From CAZJBP01 sp964544115 (GTDB taxonomy: Bacteria; Verrucomicrobiota; Kiritimatiellia; UBA8416; JADHWI01), in the NCBI GenBank assembly GCA_964544115.1, contig CAZJBP010000095.1, forward strand, positions 1-14,709: 14,709 bases of DNA, written 5' to 3'. The position numbers were made by a program, and so were the translations under genes. The stretch's first letter is position 1; the number at the start of each line of letters is the position of its first letter. The notes beneath the pieces are model-generated. The model was not told the DNA's origin. It saw only the letters and a list, made by a program, of their open reading frames with translations, and made no database searches. Positions 1-5,629 of this stretch are shown one piece after another.

Positions 1-405
1 CAGGTCGTGGCGGGGATGAACTACCGGCTGCGGCTCAAGGTGAAGGTGGACGGGAAGGTCAGGGAGGCGGTAGCGGGGGTCTGGCGGAAGCTGGACGGGA
101 AGCATGAACTGACATCGTGGACATGGAGGCAGGGCGTGCAAATGACGGTGCGCCCAGTCCGGTTCGACCCCAAGGGAGAGCCTCGCAAGGTGTTTATTGG
201 CGAGAACACGAACGCCATCAGCACGGTTGAGGAACTGCACGCACGCATCAAGGCTCTGCCAGCCGGAACCGAGCTTCAATGGTACAGCGGCTGTTACCTC
301 TACCAGTATGTTCCGGTGGGCACGAACGACATTCCGATGATGGACTTCGTGAACATGTGCGAGGAGGCTGGGGTGAAGTTCTCGTATTCCTGCGGGTTCC
401 GATAA
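1..405 (+). CDS. Cystatin-like domain protein, C-terminal part (5' truncated)
   Basis: The reading frame is open from the first base, so the true start lies upstream; the GTG at 7 is internal to the motif and unlikely to be the start. The visible 134 residues begin QVVAGMNYRL, which matches the QxVxG first-hairpin signature of cystatin cysteine-protease inhibitors (animal stefins read QVVAGTNY at this place). An alternating beta-strand pattern follows, RLKVKVDGK then AVAGVWRKL, and a tryptophan-containing loop LTSWTW (residues 37-42) sits where cystatins carry their second hairpin. After about residue 45 the protein continues for some 90 residues that I do not recognise, ending in an amphipathic segment (MMDFVNMCEEAGVKF) that loosely resembles the end of ExbD-like folds. 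The N-terminal part, including any signal peptide, is outside the window. The cystatin relationship is motif-based; the inhibitor role is inference. Confidence 0.68.
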   Translation, partial: QVVAGMNYRLRLKVKVDGKVREAVAGVWRKLDGKHELTSWTWRQGVQMTVRPVRFDPKGEPRKVFIGENTNAISTVEELHARIKALPAGTELQWYSGCYLYQYVPVGTNDIPMMDFVNMCEEAGVKFSYSCGFR

Positions 406-439
406 GGCGGGAGTGAAGTTCTCGTATTCCTGCGGGTTC
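374..439 (+). repeat. Imperfect 40-bp tandem duplication over a gene's 3' end
   Basis: The 26 bases at 374-399 recur exactly at 414-439, a shift of 40 bases. Flanking similarity extends outwards: ggaggctggggtgaa against ggcgggagtgaa, and ccgataaggcgg against ctgaggcgg. The first copy encodes the VKFSYSCGF tail of the cystatin-like protein and its TAA stop. The second copy can still be read as VKFSYSCGF followed by TGA (440-442), in a shifted frame, so it is a non-coding relic of a tail duplication lying directly before the next gene. Confidence 0.85.
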
Positions 440-447
440 TGAGGCGG

Positions 448-777
448 ATGGAAGCACAGATGAAGAAGATGCTGATGATAATGGGCGTGGTCGGCTGGCT
501 CGTTCTGCCGGTCATCTGGTGCTCAGCGTATCTGGAGACGAAGAGACACCTCGACGAGAGCACCATGACGCTTATCCGGCTCTGCAAGGCACAGCAGGGA
601 TTGGAGTTGGACGACGAGCCGTGGTACTCGTGCGTCAAGGGCTTCAGCGGGAACTACGTCTATCGAATCAGAGACCGGTATCTCTTGCCTCTTGGGATGG
701 CATGGCTTGCCGCTGGATGTGGGCTTGCTGCCGCATTCTGGGGAACCAAGAGAGCCTGCGAGCGGGGCGCGCCATGA
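448..777 (+). CDS. Small two-helix membrane protein, unknown function
   Basis: A 109-residue protein with two hydrophobic segments (about residues 8-28 and 79-99) flanking a soluble loop of about 50 residues that contains two cysteines (C46, C62) and several acidic residues. The segment after helix 2 is basic (GTKRACERG), which suggests a cytoplasmic C-terminus. The ATG at 460 (MKKMLMIMG) is an alternative start, with GGAAG a few bases upstream; it would remove only four residues. Its stop codon overlaps the next start in ATGA, so the two proteins are probably translationally coupled. I recognise no family. Confidence 0.6.
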   Translation: MEAQMKKMLMIMGVVGWLVLPVIWCSAYLETKRHLDESTMTLIRLCKAQQGLELDDEPWYSCVKGFSGNYVYRIRDRYLLPLGMAWLAAGCGLAAAFWGTKRACERGAP

Positions 778-1337
778 CAGGAATGGGTATAGCAATCCTC
801 TTCATGTTGTTCGTCGGTGCGGTTGTGTGTGTCAGCCTTGTAATCTCTGCGGTTGTCGCGTTTGGCTGCATTCCGCTCGTCCACCACATCCGAAAGACCC
901 CGAAAGAACGACGATTCAGTGGCTTCAAGAAGACGCTGATAATGCTTTCGATGTGGGTTGTGCTATCCGTAGCCGTGGTCTCGCTCGGCATTCTGGGTGG
1001 GATGGCACTGTCAGCCATGAGCGGAGGACCAGCACCGTTCGAAGACGCTCGCAAGTTGATGCACCTTCCCGCTGAGACACAAGTGACGAAGGTTGAGAAA
1101 GGAGATTGGGCAGGCGATTTCTACATTGAGTTTCGACTTCCAGATACGAAGCCGCCCGCAGAGTGGTTGAAACAGGTGTGGGAGCTCAACTCTTCCATGA
1201 CAAAGGACTTCAGCGACTATGAATACCGCAGCGAGACGAACAGTGTGGGAATATACTGTCATGGCGTTGCCCACATGAGCATCGCCTACGACCCAGCAAC
1301 CGGCATCTACAGGTTCGAGCATGAATTCGAGAGCTAG
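774..1337 (+). CDS. Membrane-anchored hypothetical protein with soluble C-terminal domain
   Basis: A 187-residue protein starting at ATG 774, whose last two bases are shared with the TGA of the upstream gene. The frame is open further upstream to 519, but the longer version would run inside the preceding gene, so the coupled start is preferred. Two hydrophobic stretches (about residues 5-37 and 55-81) bracket a basic loop (HHIRKTPKERRFSGFKK), placing that loop in the cytoplasm by the positive-inside rule. Residues 85-187 form a soluble domain rich in aromatic and charged residues (LPAETQVTKVEKGDW, FYIEFRLPD, YRFEHEFES). That pattern looks like a small alpha/beta envelope domain, possibly facing the outside. 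Function is unknown; pairing with the preceding small membrane protein suggests a complex. Confidence 0.62.
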   Translation: MTGMGIAILFMLFVGAVVCVSLVISAVVAFGCIPLVHHIRKTPKERRFSGFKKTLIMLSMWVVLSVAVVSLGILGGMALSAMSGGPAPFEDARKLMHLPAETQVTKVEKGDWAGDFYIEFRLPDTKPPAEWLKQVWELNSSMTKDFSDYEYRSETNSVGIYCHGVAHMSIAYDPATGIYRFEHEFES

Positions 1338-1394
1338 TGGACGGCGTGGAACAGAAAGTGATGAAGAGAATCCATGCGGGCGGGCACATGACCG

Positions 1395-2180
1395 ATGAAG
1401 TCCATTGACACCAAGCACTACCTTCTTGAGGTGACGTTAAGGCGGGATGATGTGCCTTCGTTCGAGCAGTATCCGTTCTGCCTCCCTGCGATTGCGAATC
1501 TGAAGACCCTCACACTGCACCCCTCGGTGACGTTCATTGTGGGCGAGAACGGCACAGGGAAGTCCACGTTGCTGGAGGCCATCGCCGTTGCGTGGGGCTT
1601 CAACCCAGAAGGGGGGTCGCAGAATTTCCAGTTCCAGTCACGGTTGTCCCACTCGCAGTTGCATGAGTTCCTGAACCTGAAAAGAGGACTCTATCGGCCC
1701 CGTGATGGATTCTTCCTGCGGGCCGAGAGTTTCTTCAACCTCGCCACGAACATTGAGCAGCTCGACAGGGCGGCGGAGGAGGCCGGAGGTTATGGCAAAC
1801 CCATCATCAGCTTCTTTGGAGGGAGGTCGTTGCACGAGCAGTCTCACGGCGAATCCTTCTTCACTCTTCTCACAACACGATTCGGGGGCAAGGGGTTGTA
1901 CATACTGGATGAGCCTGAAGCCGCTCTGTCCCCCAGCCGTCAGATGGCTGCACTCTCCCGTATGCACCAGCTTGTGAAGAAGGGGGCACAGTTCATCATC
2001 GCCACGCACTCGCCCATCATCATGGCATATCCCGATGCGGACATTGTTCTGCTCACGGATAAGGGACTCAGAAAGACTGCCTACACCGAGACGGAGCACT
2101 ACACGGTGGCCCGTCAGTTTCTGGGCAATCACCGCCAGATGCTCGACATCCTACTGAAGGGCGACGAAGGAGCCGAGTGA
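1395..2180 (+). CDS. AAA/ABC-type ATPase (RecF/SMC-like, COG3910-type predicted ATPase)
   Basis: This 261-residue protein has a complete ABC-class nucleotide-binding set. Walker A is GENGTGKST at residues 50-58. The signature-type motif SHGES is at 150-154, Walker B LYILDEPEAALS at 168-179 with D172 and E173, and the H-loop ATHS at 203-206. It has no membrane segment and no long coiled coil; length and motif order match the stand-alone predicted ATPases usually annotated as AAA family ATPase (COG3910). An in-frame stop at 1389-1391 excludes a longer N-terminus, so ATG 1395 is the first possible start. Such proteins are cytoplasmic; their partners and substrates are mostly unknown, with relatives in DNA repair, overcoming-lysogeny nucleases and defence. 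No TOPRIM or nuclease domain is present here. The stop overlaps the start of the next gene, making that small protein the best candidate partner. Confidence 0.9.
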   Translation: MKSIDTKHYLLEVTLRRDDVPSFEQYPFCLPAIANLKTLTLHPSVTFIVGENGTGKSTLLEAIAVAWGFNPEGGSQNFQFQSRLSHSQLHEFLNLKRGLYRPRDGFFLRAESFFNLATNIEQLDRAAEEAGGYGKPIISFFGGRSLHEQSHGESFFTLLTTRFGGKGLYILDEPEAALSPSRQMAALSRMHQLVKKGAQFIIATHSPIIMAYPDADIVLLTDKGLRKTAYTETEHYTVARQFLGNHRQMLDILLKGDEGAE

Positions 2181-2659
2181 TGTGCTATGCCGTATACCTT
2201 GGAACCAGTGAACCGCTCCACACGTCAGGCTGGAACGAAGACACGAAGGCGGTCTACGTTGCGGCCCCGAGCGAGAAGGATGAACCCGTGAGGGCGTGGT
2301 TCACCAAGCCCCATATCTACTACGTCGGGTCGCATCTTCAATGCGGTTGCGGCTTCTTCCACAACGGTCTCGTCTTCACGGACGACGCTGAGATGATGCG
2401 GGCATACGAGGCGTCCCAGTCCAGCGTTCGTTCGCTCGTTGCCATCCTTGAGCAAGCCCTCACGACTTCTGACGCGGTGGAAATGTTTGTCACATGGGAA
2501 GGACGGCAATCGGAGCCGCCCATGCGAAGACGGGACATGTGCCCCAAAGACCTGATGACCGGCCTCCAACGGTATAGTGAAGACGCTGACGGAGCAGTCC
2601 AGATTGCCGAATCCGCCGTTCGAGAGCAGGAGTTCATTGTCATGCGTGGGCAGGCGTAG
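2180..2659 (+). CDS. Small cysteine-motif (CGCGF) protein, unknown function
   Basis: A 159-residue soluble protein. Two starts are possible: GTG 2177, which overlaps the upstream TGA, and ATG 2180, which shares one base with it. ATG 2180 is chosen because it gives the MCYAVYLGTSEPL N-terminus. From memory, similar short uncharacterised bacterial proteins start with CYAVYLGT-like sequence and carry a central GSH-x2-CGCGF element; here that is GSHLQCGCGF, with C55 and C57. The two cysteines with a nearby histidine (H52) could bind a metal, but this is inference. The C-terminal half is helical and charged. It sits directly behind the AAA ATPase with overlapping stop and start, so the two are almost certainly co-translated. 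Confidence 0.72.
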   Translation: MCYAVYLGTSEPLHTSGWNEDTKAVYVAAPSEKDEPVRAWFTKPHIYYVGSHLQCGCGFFHNGLVFTDDAEMMRAYEASQSSVRSLVAILEQALTTSDAVEMFVTWEGRQSEPPMRRRDMCPKDLMTGLQRYSEDADGAVQIAESAVREQEFIVMRGQA

Positions 2660-2740
2660 GACGCACACTATCGCCCACGAACCTCCATGAACGGGCATTC
2701 AAACGAGGGAGTGCGAGTGATTAGCTGCAAGGCGAAGGAG

Positions 2741-3169
2741 ATGAAAAGAGACCTGATAGTGCTCGCCCTCGTCCCTCTGCTGGTGGGATGTACCTCGTGC
2801 GTGTCGCTGATAACGTCACACGGGCAGCCATGGGAAATGGTTCAATCCGTCGGCGGCCTTCGGGTGGACAATCCGGTCACACAGGCCAACGGGACAGTCT
2901 TCCTCCCTGTCATCTGCAATGTCAGCGGGTTCGAGACCATCACCGTAAAGCCGACGATGCTCAACTCCGCCCTTGTCGTGAGGAAGATTGCCGTCAAGCA
3001 CAGGACGGACAAGATTCAGATTCAGGTCGTGACCTGCGTTGTGGACAACAAGCACACGTCGGCCACAAAGGGCGTTGACCTCGGCAAGGTGAAGAAAGCA
3101 ACGTACCTCGTGGAGTATCTCAATCCAGACGGAACCACGGTGACGCTGAGGGAAATCGAGGTCAAGTAG
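2741..3169 (+). CDS. Predicted lipoprotein, unknown function
   Basis: A 142-residue protein whose N-terminus MKRDLIVLALVPLLVGC is a textbook lipoprotein signal: two basic residues, a hydrophobic core, and an L-V-G-C lipobox with the lipidated cysteine at residue 17. This decides the start at ATG 2741. The frame stays open up to ATG 2687, but the extra 18 residues would place a polar stretch before the signal. GAAGGAG abuts the ATG with almost no spacing, which is unusually tight for a ribosome binding site, so GTG 2711 remains possible. The mature part is predicted mostly beta (VFLPVICNVSGFETITVK, then KIQIQVVTCVVDNK, ending TYLVEYLNPDGTTVTLREIEVK), like a small envelope beta-sandwich. Function is unknown. 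Confidence 0.68.
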   Translation: MKRDLIVLALVPLLVGCTSCVSLITSHGQPWEMVQSVGGLRVDNPVTQANGTVFLPVICNVSGFETITVKPTMLNSALVVRKIAVKHRTDKIQIQVVTCVVDNKHTSATKGVDLGKVKKATYLVEYLNPDGTTVTLREIEVK

Positions 3170-3193
3170 GGCCGTACGAGTTCGGTGACAGAG

Positions 3194-3565
3194 ATGAAGA
3201 TGGGCAGGGCATGGATTTGGGGTGGCGTGGCGGTCCTGGCAGTGGCAGTCGCTGCTGGCATTCTTCTGCCCTCCTTCATCAAGGCCCGGAGCACATCAGG
3301 TAGCCACGCCTGCATCAACAATCTCCGCATCATTGACGCAGCAAAAGAACAGGCGGTCAACAACAAGGAGCTCCCGCCTGACGCCGACTGCGACGACCCG
3401 AGCAACAAGGCGGCGGTGAACCAGTACATCAAGAACAACGCCACGCCGATTTGCCCGAATGGCGGAACCTACAAGTACGGCACAGTCACAAACGAGCCGT
3501 CATGCAGCCTTTTCAACCCACGAAAGAAGGAGACCTACAAGCACTCAGTAGGGTTCAGACTATGA
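3194..3565 (+). CDS. Pseudopilin-like protein with N-terminal membrane helix and four cysteines
   Basis: A 123-residue protein. A hydrophobic helix (about residues 7-25) runs into GILLPSFIKAR and then CINNLRIIDAAKEQ, recalling the helix-to-head transition of PVC-type pseudopilins (LLPALAKAR...CxNNLxxI). The canonical GFTLIE prepilin cleavage site and its glutamate are missing. The head carries four cysteines (C40, C66, C87, C104) and the elements NQYIK, CPNGGTYKYG and CSL. It is clearly paralogous to the next gene. Starts at GTG 3185 or ATG 3200 are also possible; none has a strong ribosome binding site. Its TGA overlaps the next ATG. It probably sits in the inner membrane with its head in the periplasm; assembly into a pilus is doubtful. 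Confidence 0.68.
   Translation: MKMGRAWIWGGVAVLAVAVAAGILLPSFIKARSTSGSHACINNLRIIDAAKEQAVNNKELPPDADCDDPSNKAAVNQYIKNNATPICPNGGTYKYGTVTNEPSCSLFNPRKKETYKHSVGFRL
3311..3354 (+). repeat. Diverged direct repeat, copy 1 (paralogous head domain)
   Basis: This stretch encodes CINNLRIIDAAKEQ and is matched at 3676-3719 with about seven mismatches over 44 bases by eye. It is the best-preserved part of the tandem gene duplication. Confidence 0.75.
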
Positions 3566-3951
3566 GAACGAACCGTAGCCGGACAATATGCCTGCTATTG
3601 ATGACGCCCGTCGTGGTGTTTCTGAGTGCATCGTGTGGGTTGCTTCCGAGACGCACCACCTCATCAACGCCCGTCTGCATTAACAGCCTGCGTATCATTG
3701 ACGCAGGAAAGGAACAGGCTGCTCTGGCTCATGGATGGACCAACGGGACTCCATGCGACACGGCGTATGCACGGGCGGAGGTGAGCCAGTACATCAAGGG
3801 AGGCGGGGTGTCGTGTCCACAGGGAGGGCAGTACACCTACAACCCCGTCGGCGTGGACCCTGTGTGCTCGCTGGGTCAGACCCATGCGTCCACGATTCGA
3901 TACCGGCTGTTCAAGACGACGGAGACCCGACAGCACAGGCTAAGAGAATGA
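3562..3951 (+). CDS. Lipoprotein-like paralogue of the preceding pseudopilin-like protein
   Basis: A 129-residue protein starting at ATG 3562, inside the ATGA overlap with the upstream gene; a longer in-frame version from 3451 would run through that gene and is rejected. The N-terminus is basic then hydrophobic and ends LSASC at residues 21-25, a slightly atypical lipobox with serine at -3. The mature domain repeats the upstream head: CINSLRIIDAGKEQA, SQYIK, CPQGGQYTYN and CSL, with all four cysteines kept (C39, C65, C85, C102). The DNA encoding the first block (3676-3719) differs from 3311-3354 at only about seven of 44 positions, so the pair arose by a fairly recent tandem duplication followed by replacement of the membrane anchor. 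Function is unknown. Confidence 0.66.
   Translation: MRTNRSRTICLLLMTPVVVFLSASCGLLPRRTTSSTPVCINSLRIIDAGKEQAALAHGWTNGTPCDTAYARAEVSQYIKGGGVSCPQGGQYTYNPVGVDPVCSLGQTHASTIRYRLFKTTETRQHRLRE
3676..3719 (+). repeat. Diverged direct repeat, copy 2 (paralogous head domain)
   Basis: Second copy of the 3311-3354 stretch, encoding CINSLRIIDAGKEQ in the lipoprotein-like paralogue. Most differences fall at third codon positions, as expected for two copies kept under protein-level selection. Confidence 0.75.
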
Positions 3952-3984
3952 AACAGGCGAGACCGGAGTCATCCTCAACCAGCC

Positions 3985-4749
3985 ATGAGTGAACGCAAAC
4001 CAGCACGCCCTGCCGCAATGATAGTCCAAGGGGCTGTGTGTCTTGCCTTCATGGTGCTCTGGATTCTCTGCGGCCCACGACAGGCTCTCCAGCTTGACCT
4101 CTGGGCGGAATTGATGAAGCTGCTCTTCATGTTCTGGGCTCTGTTGTGCGTGGTGGCAGCGGTATTCGGCGTCTGGAACCCGAACCTGCGTGTCAACGTC
4201 CCCCTTTTCGGGCTGATGTGCTTCGGAGGCACGTGGTGGGCTTGCGTGAAGGTGCTTGGGAGTGGCGAACTGTACGAAGGGATGCCGAGTCCTTCTATCG
4301 TATACTGTGGACTGTCACTTATTCCCGTCGTCCCCACGCTGATATACGTTGTCGTCGTGAACAGTCTGGCAAGGAAAGCCTGTCAGTCGAGAGCCCTGAA
4401 CCGTAATGAGCCAGACGCCAGATTGTCGGTCATGCCTCTCGTGGCGGGGACAATCTGCATTCTTGCCCTTCTTCTGGTCGGTCTGTCCGCTCCGGTGTTC
4501 ACGAAGATATACCATGAGTGCGGCATCGACCCACTGCCTCTACGCCTAAAGGTGGTCTCCATGATTCACTGGTGGTGGACGCTTCCCGCTGGAGTTGCCG
4601 TTGCGCTTGTTCTGGCACGGGGTCGGCAGCGGTGGTGCGTGAGAACCAACAGGATTGTCGGTGCAATCACCATCCTTCTGTCGTTCGCAGTCCTCGTGGC
4701 CTATGCTCTGTCAGCGTGCACGGTGATGTACTTCACCATGTCGGAATGA
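3985..4749 (+). CDS. Integral membrane protein, about seven helices, unknown function
   Basis: A 254-residue protein with hydrophobic segments at roughly 11-30, 42-64, 72-92, 105-127, 148-172, 194-211 and 222-246. Basic loops (SLARKACQSRALNR after helix 4, ARGRQRWCVRTNR between helices 6 and 7) point to the cytoplasm. The loop after helix 5 carries HECGIDPLPLR, and helix 6 begins with an HWWW run that would lie at the membrane surface. No transporter or enzyme signature is recognisable. No clear ribosome binding site precedes ATG 3985. The stop shares bases with a following ATG (4746-4749), continuing the overlap pattern of this region. Confidence 0.62.
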   Translation: MSERKPARPAAMIVQGAVCLAFMVLWILCGPRQALQLDLWAELMKLLFMFWALLCVVAAVFGVWNPNLRVNVPLFGLMCFGGTWWACVKVLGSGELYEGMPSPSIVYCGLSLIPVVPTLIYVVVVNSLARKACQSRALNRNEPDARLSVMPLVAGTICILALLLVGLSAPVFTKIYHECGIDPLPLRLKVVSMIHWWWTLPAGVAVALVLARGRQRWCVRTNRIVGAITILLSFAVLVAYALSACTVMYFTMSE

Positions 4750-4802
4750 AGCTTGAAATGAGGCGACCGATGATTCTGTGCTTCACGCTGCCGTCCGCAG
4801 GG
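4746..4802 (+). CDS. N-terminal fragment of a gene running into the assembly gap
   Basis: ATG 4746 overlaps the upstream TGA in ATGA and opens a frame, MKLEMRRPMILCFTLPSAG, that stays open to the first N. A basic start followed by a hydrophobic stretch suggests the beginning of a signal peptide or membrane helix. Only 19 residues are visible, so function cannot be assigned. ATG 4758 is an alternative start. Confidence 0.45.
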
Positions 4803-4902
4803 NNNNNNNNNNNNNNNNNNNNNNNNNNNNNNNNNNNNNNNNNNNNNNNNNNNNNNNNNNNNNNNNNNNNNNNNNNNNNNNNNNNNNNNNNNNNNNNNNN
4901 NN
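4803..4902. other. Assembly gap: exactly 100 N
   Basis: One hundred consecutive undetermined bases. A round 100 is the usual placeholder for a scaffold gap of unknown length, so the real distance and even the adjacency of the two sides are uncertain. The gap falls close to a visible GC shift. Confidence 0.98.
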
Positions 4903-4998
4903 AATCCCATCGTTGAAATCATCGTAGCCGACACCAACACACTGCCTAAGCATTTCTATTACAGCGGCAAGCCCGTTATTCGAAAGTCGAAACGCTGA
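4903..4998 (+). CDS. C-terminal fragment of a gene emerging from the assembly gap
   Basis: Directly after the gap a frame is open for 31 residues, NPIVEIIVADTNTLPKHF... ending in KSKR and a TGA at 4996-4998. Its low GC (29 of 60 bases at 4921-4980) resembles the left region rather than the GC-rich cluster that follows, so it may be the 3' end of the gene begun at 4746 if the gap is short. No family is recognisable. An open frame this short could occur by chance. Confidence 0.35.
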   Translation, partial: NPIVEIIVADTNTLPKHFYYSGKPVIRKSKR

Positions 4999-5044
4999 GC
5001 ACCGCACCTCGCAGCCCGTAATGGGAGCAGGGAGTTATGCCGAA

Positions 5045-5398
5045 ATGAACGCTATTTGGATTGGCCTTGCGGCTCTGTTCGTCCTCGTGATCGTTGCAAG
5101 ATTCACGCTGGGAGCATCGACGTCGGACCGTGCTGCCGCAAACGAGAAGATCAAACAGGGAGCCGCGGTGGTGGATGTCCGCACCCCGGCAGAATACGAG
5201 GCCGGGCATTACAAAGGCGCCACGAACATTCCCTTACAGGAACTGCAAAGCCGCCTGACCGAAATGGGCGACAAGAGCATGGCCATCGTGGTCTATTGTG
5301 CCTCCGGCATGAGGAGTGCCAGAGCGGCCGCGATTCTCGCGGCTGCCGGCTTCACGGACGTCACCGATGCCGGGGGCTTGAGGAACTTGGAGCCGTAG
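5045..5398 (+). CDS. Membrane-anchored single-domain rhodanese (sulfurtransferase-like)
   Basis: A 117-residue protein: one N-terminal membrane helix (MNAIWIGLAALFVLVIVARF, residues 1-20) followed by a complete small rhodanese domain. Diagnostic parts are VVDVRTPAEYEAGHYKGATN early in the domain and the active-site loop VYCASGMRSARA, whose cysteine would carry the persulfide. It ends with AGFTDVTDAGGLRNL, the usual terminal element. ATG 5045 is preferred because AGCAGGGAG lies about ten bases upstream; ATG 5021 would add eight residues before the helix. Such proteins move sulfane sulfur or act in thiol and phosphate-ester chemistry, here probably at the cell envelope. It is the first clearly GC-rich gene after the gap and appears unrelated to the glycan cluster behind it. 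Confidence 0.92.
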   Translation: MNAIWIGLAALFVLVIVARFTLGASTSDRAAANEKIKQGAAVVDVRTPAEYEAGHYKGATNIPLQELQSRLTEMGDKSMAIVVYCASGMRSARAAAILAAAGFTDVTDAGGLRNLEP

Positions 5399-5413
5399 CC
5401 CGCCATCCGGGCT
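5397..5413 (+). terminator. Short hairpin just after the rhodanese stop
   Basis: A six-pair stem AGCCCG / CGGGCT with a five-base loop starts within the stop codon and is followed by only two T. It could act as a weak terminator but lacks a proper T-tract, so the call is tentative. Confidence 0.3.
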
Positions 5414-5629
5414 TCGCCGACCGGCAGGCACGGAGCCGCCACGGGCCGCCGTTCCGCCTGAATGAATGTCGCGCTTGCGGTTCTTGCGGCGCTTTGACAC
5501 CCTTCCCGCCCGTGAACCGGCTTCTTTACGCTGGTCGTCAGGGCGGCTCCCTGGCGCCGGCAGAACTCGTAGGGGTCCGTCGCCCGACGTCATTTCCCGC
5601 GCAACCGTAGGGGTTTGGAGAACACCGTC
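5399..5629. other. 231-bp spacer upstream of the glycan cluster
   Basis: The largest clear non-coding stretch in the right half, between the rhodanese and the first URO-D-like gene. It holds the short hairpin at its start and a TTGACA hexamer at 5494-5499 without a convincing -10 partner. A cluster promoter most likely lies here, but I cannot place it. No RNA gene or coding frame is convincing. Confidence 0.6.
5616..5620 (+). promoter_or_regulatory. Ribosome binding site that decides the 5630 start
   Basis: TGGAG at 5616-5620 lies nine bases before ATG 5630. The longer frame from TTG 5615 would place the start codon on the binding site itself, so ATG 5630 is preferred. Confidence 0.6.

Noticed and set aside
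519..773. N-terminal extension of the 774 gene.
   Set aside because: It lies entirely within the preceding membrane-protein gene in another frame; the ATGA-coupled start is better supported.
5494..5530. TTGACA hexamer as a sigma-70 promoter for the glycan cluster.
   Set aside because: No acceptable -10 element occurs at 16-18 bases; the nearest T/A-rich hexamer is about 25 bases downstream.
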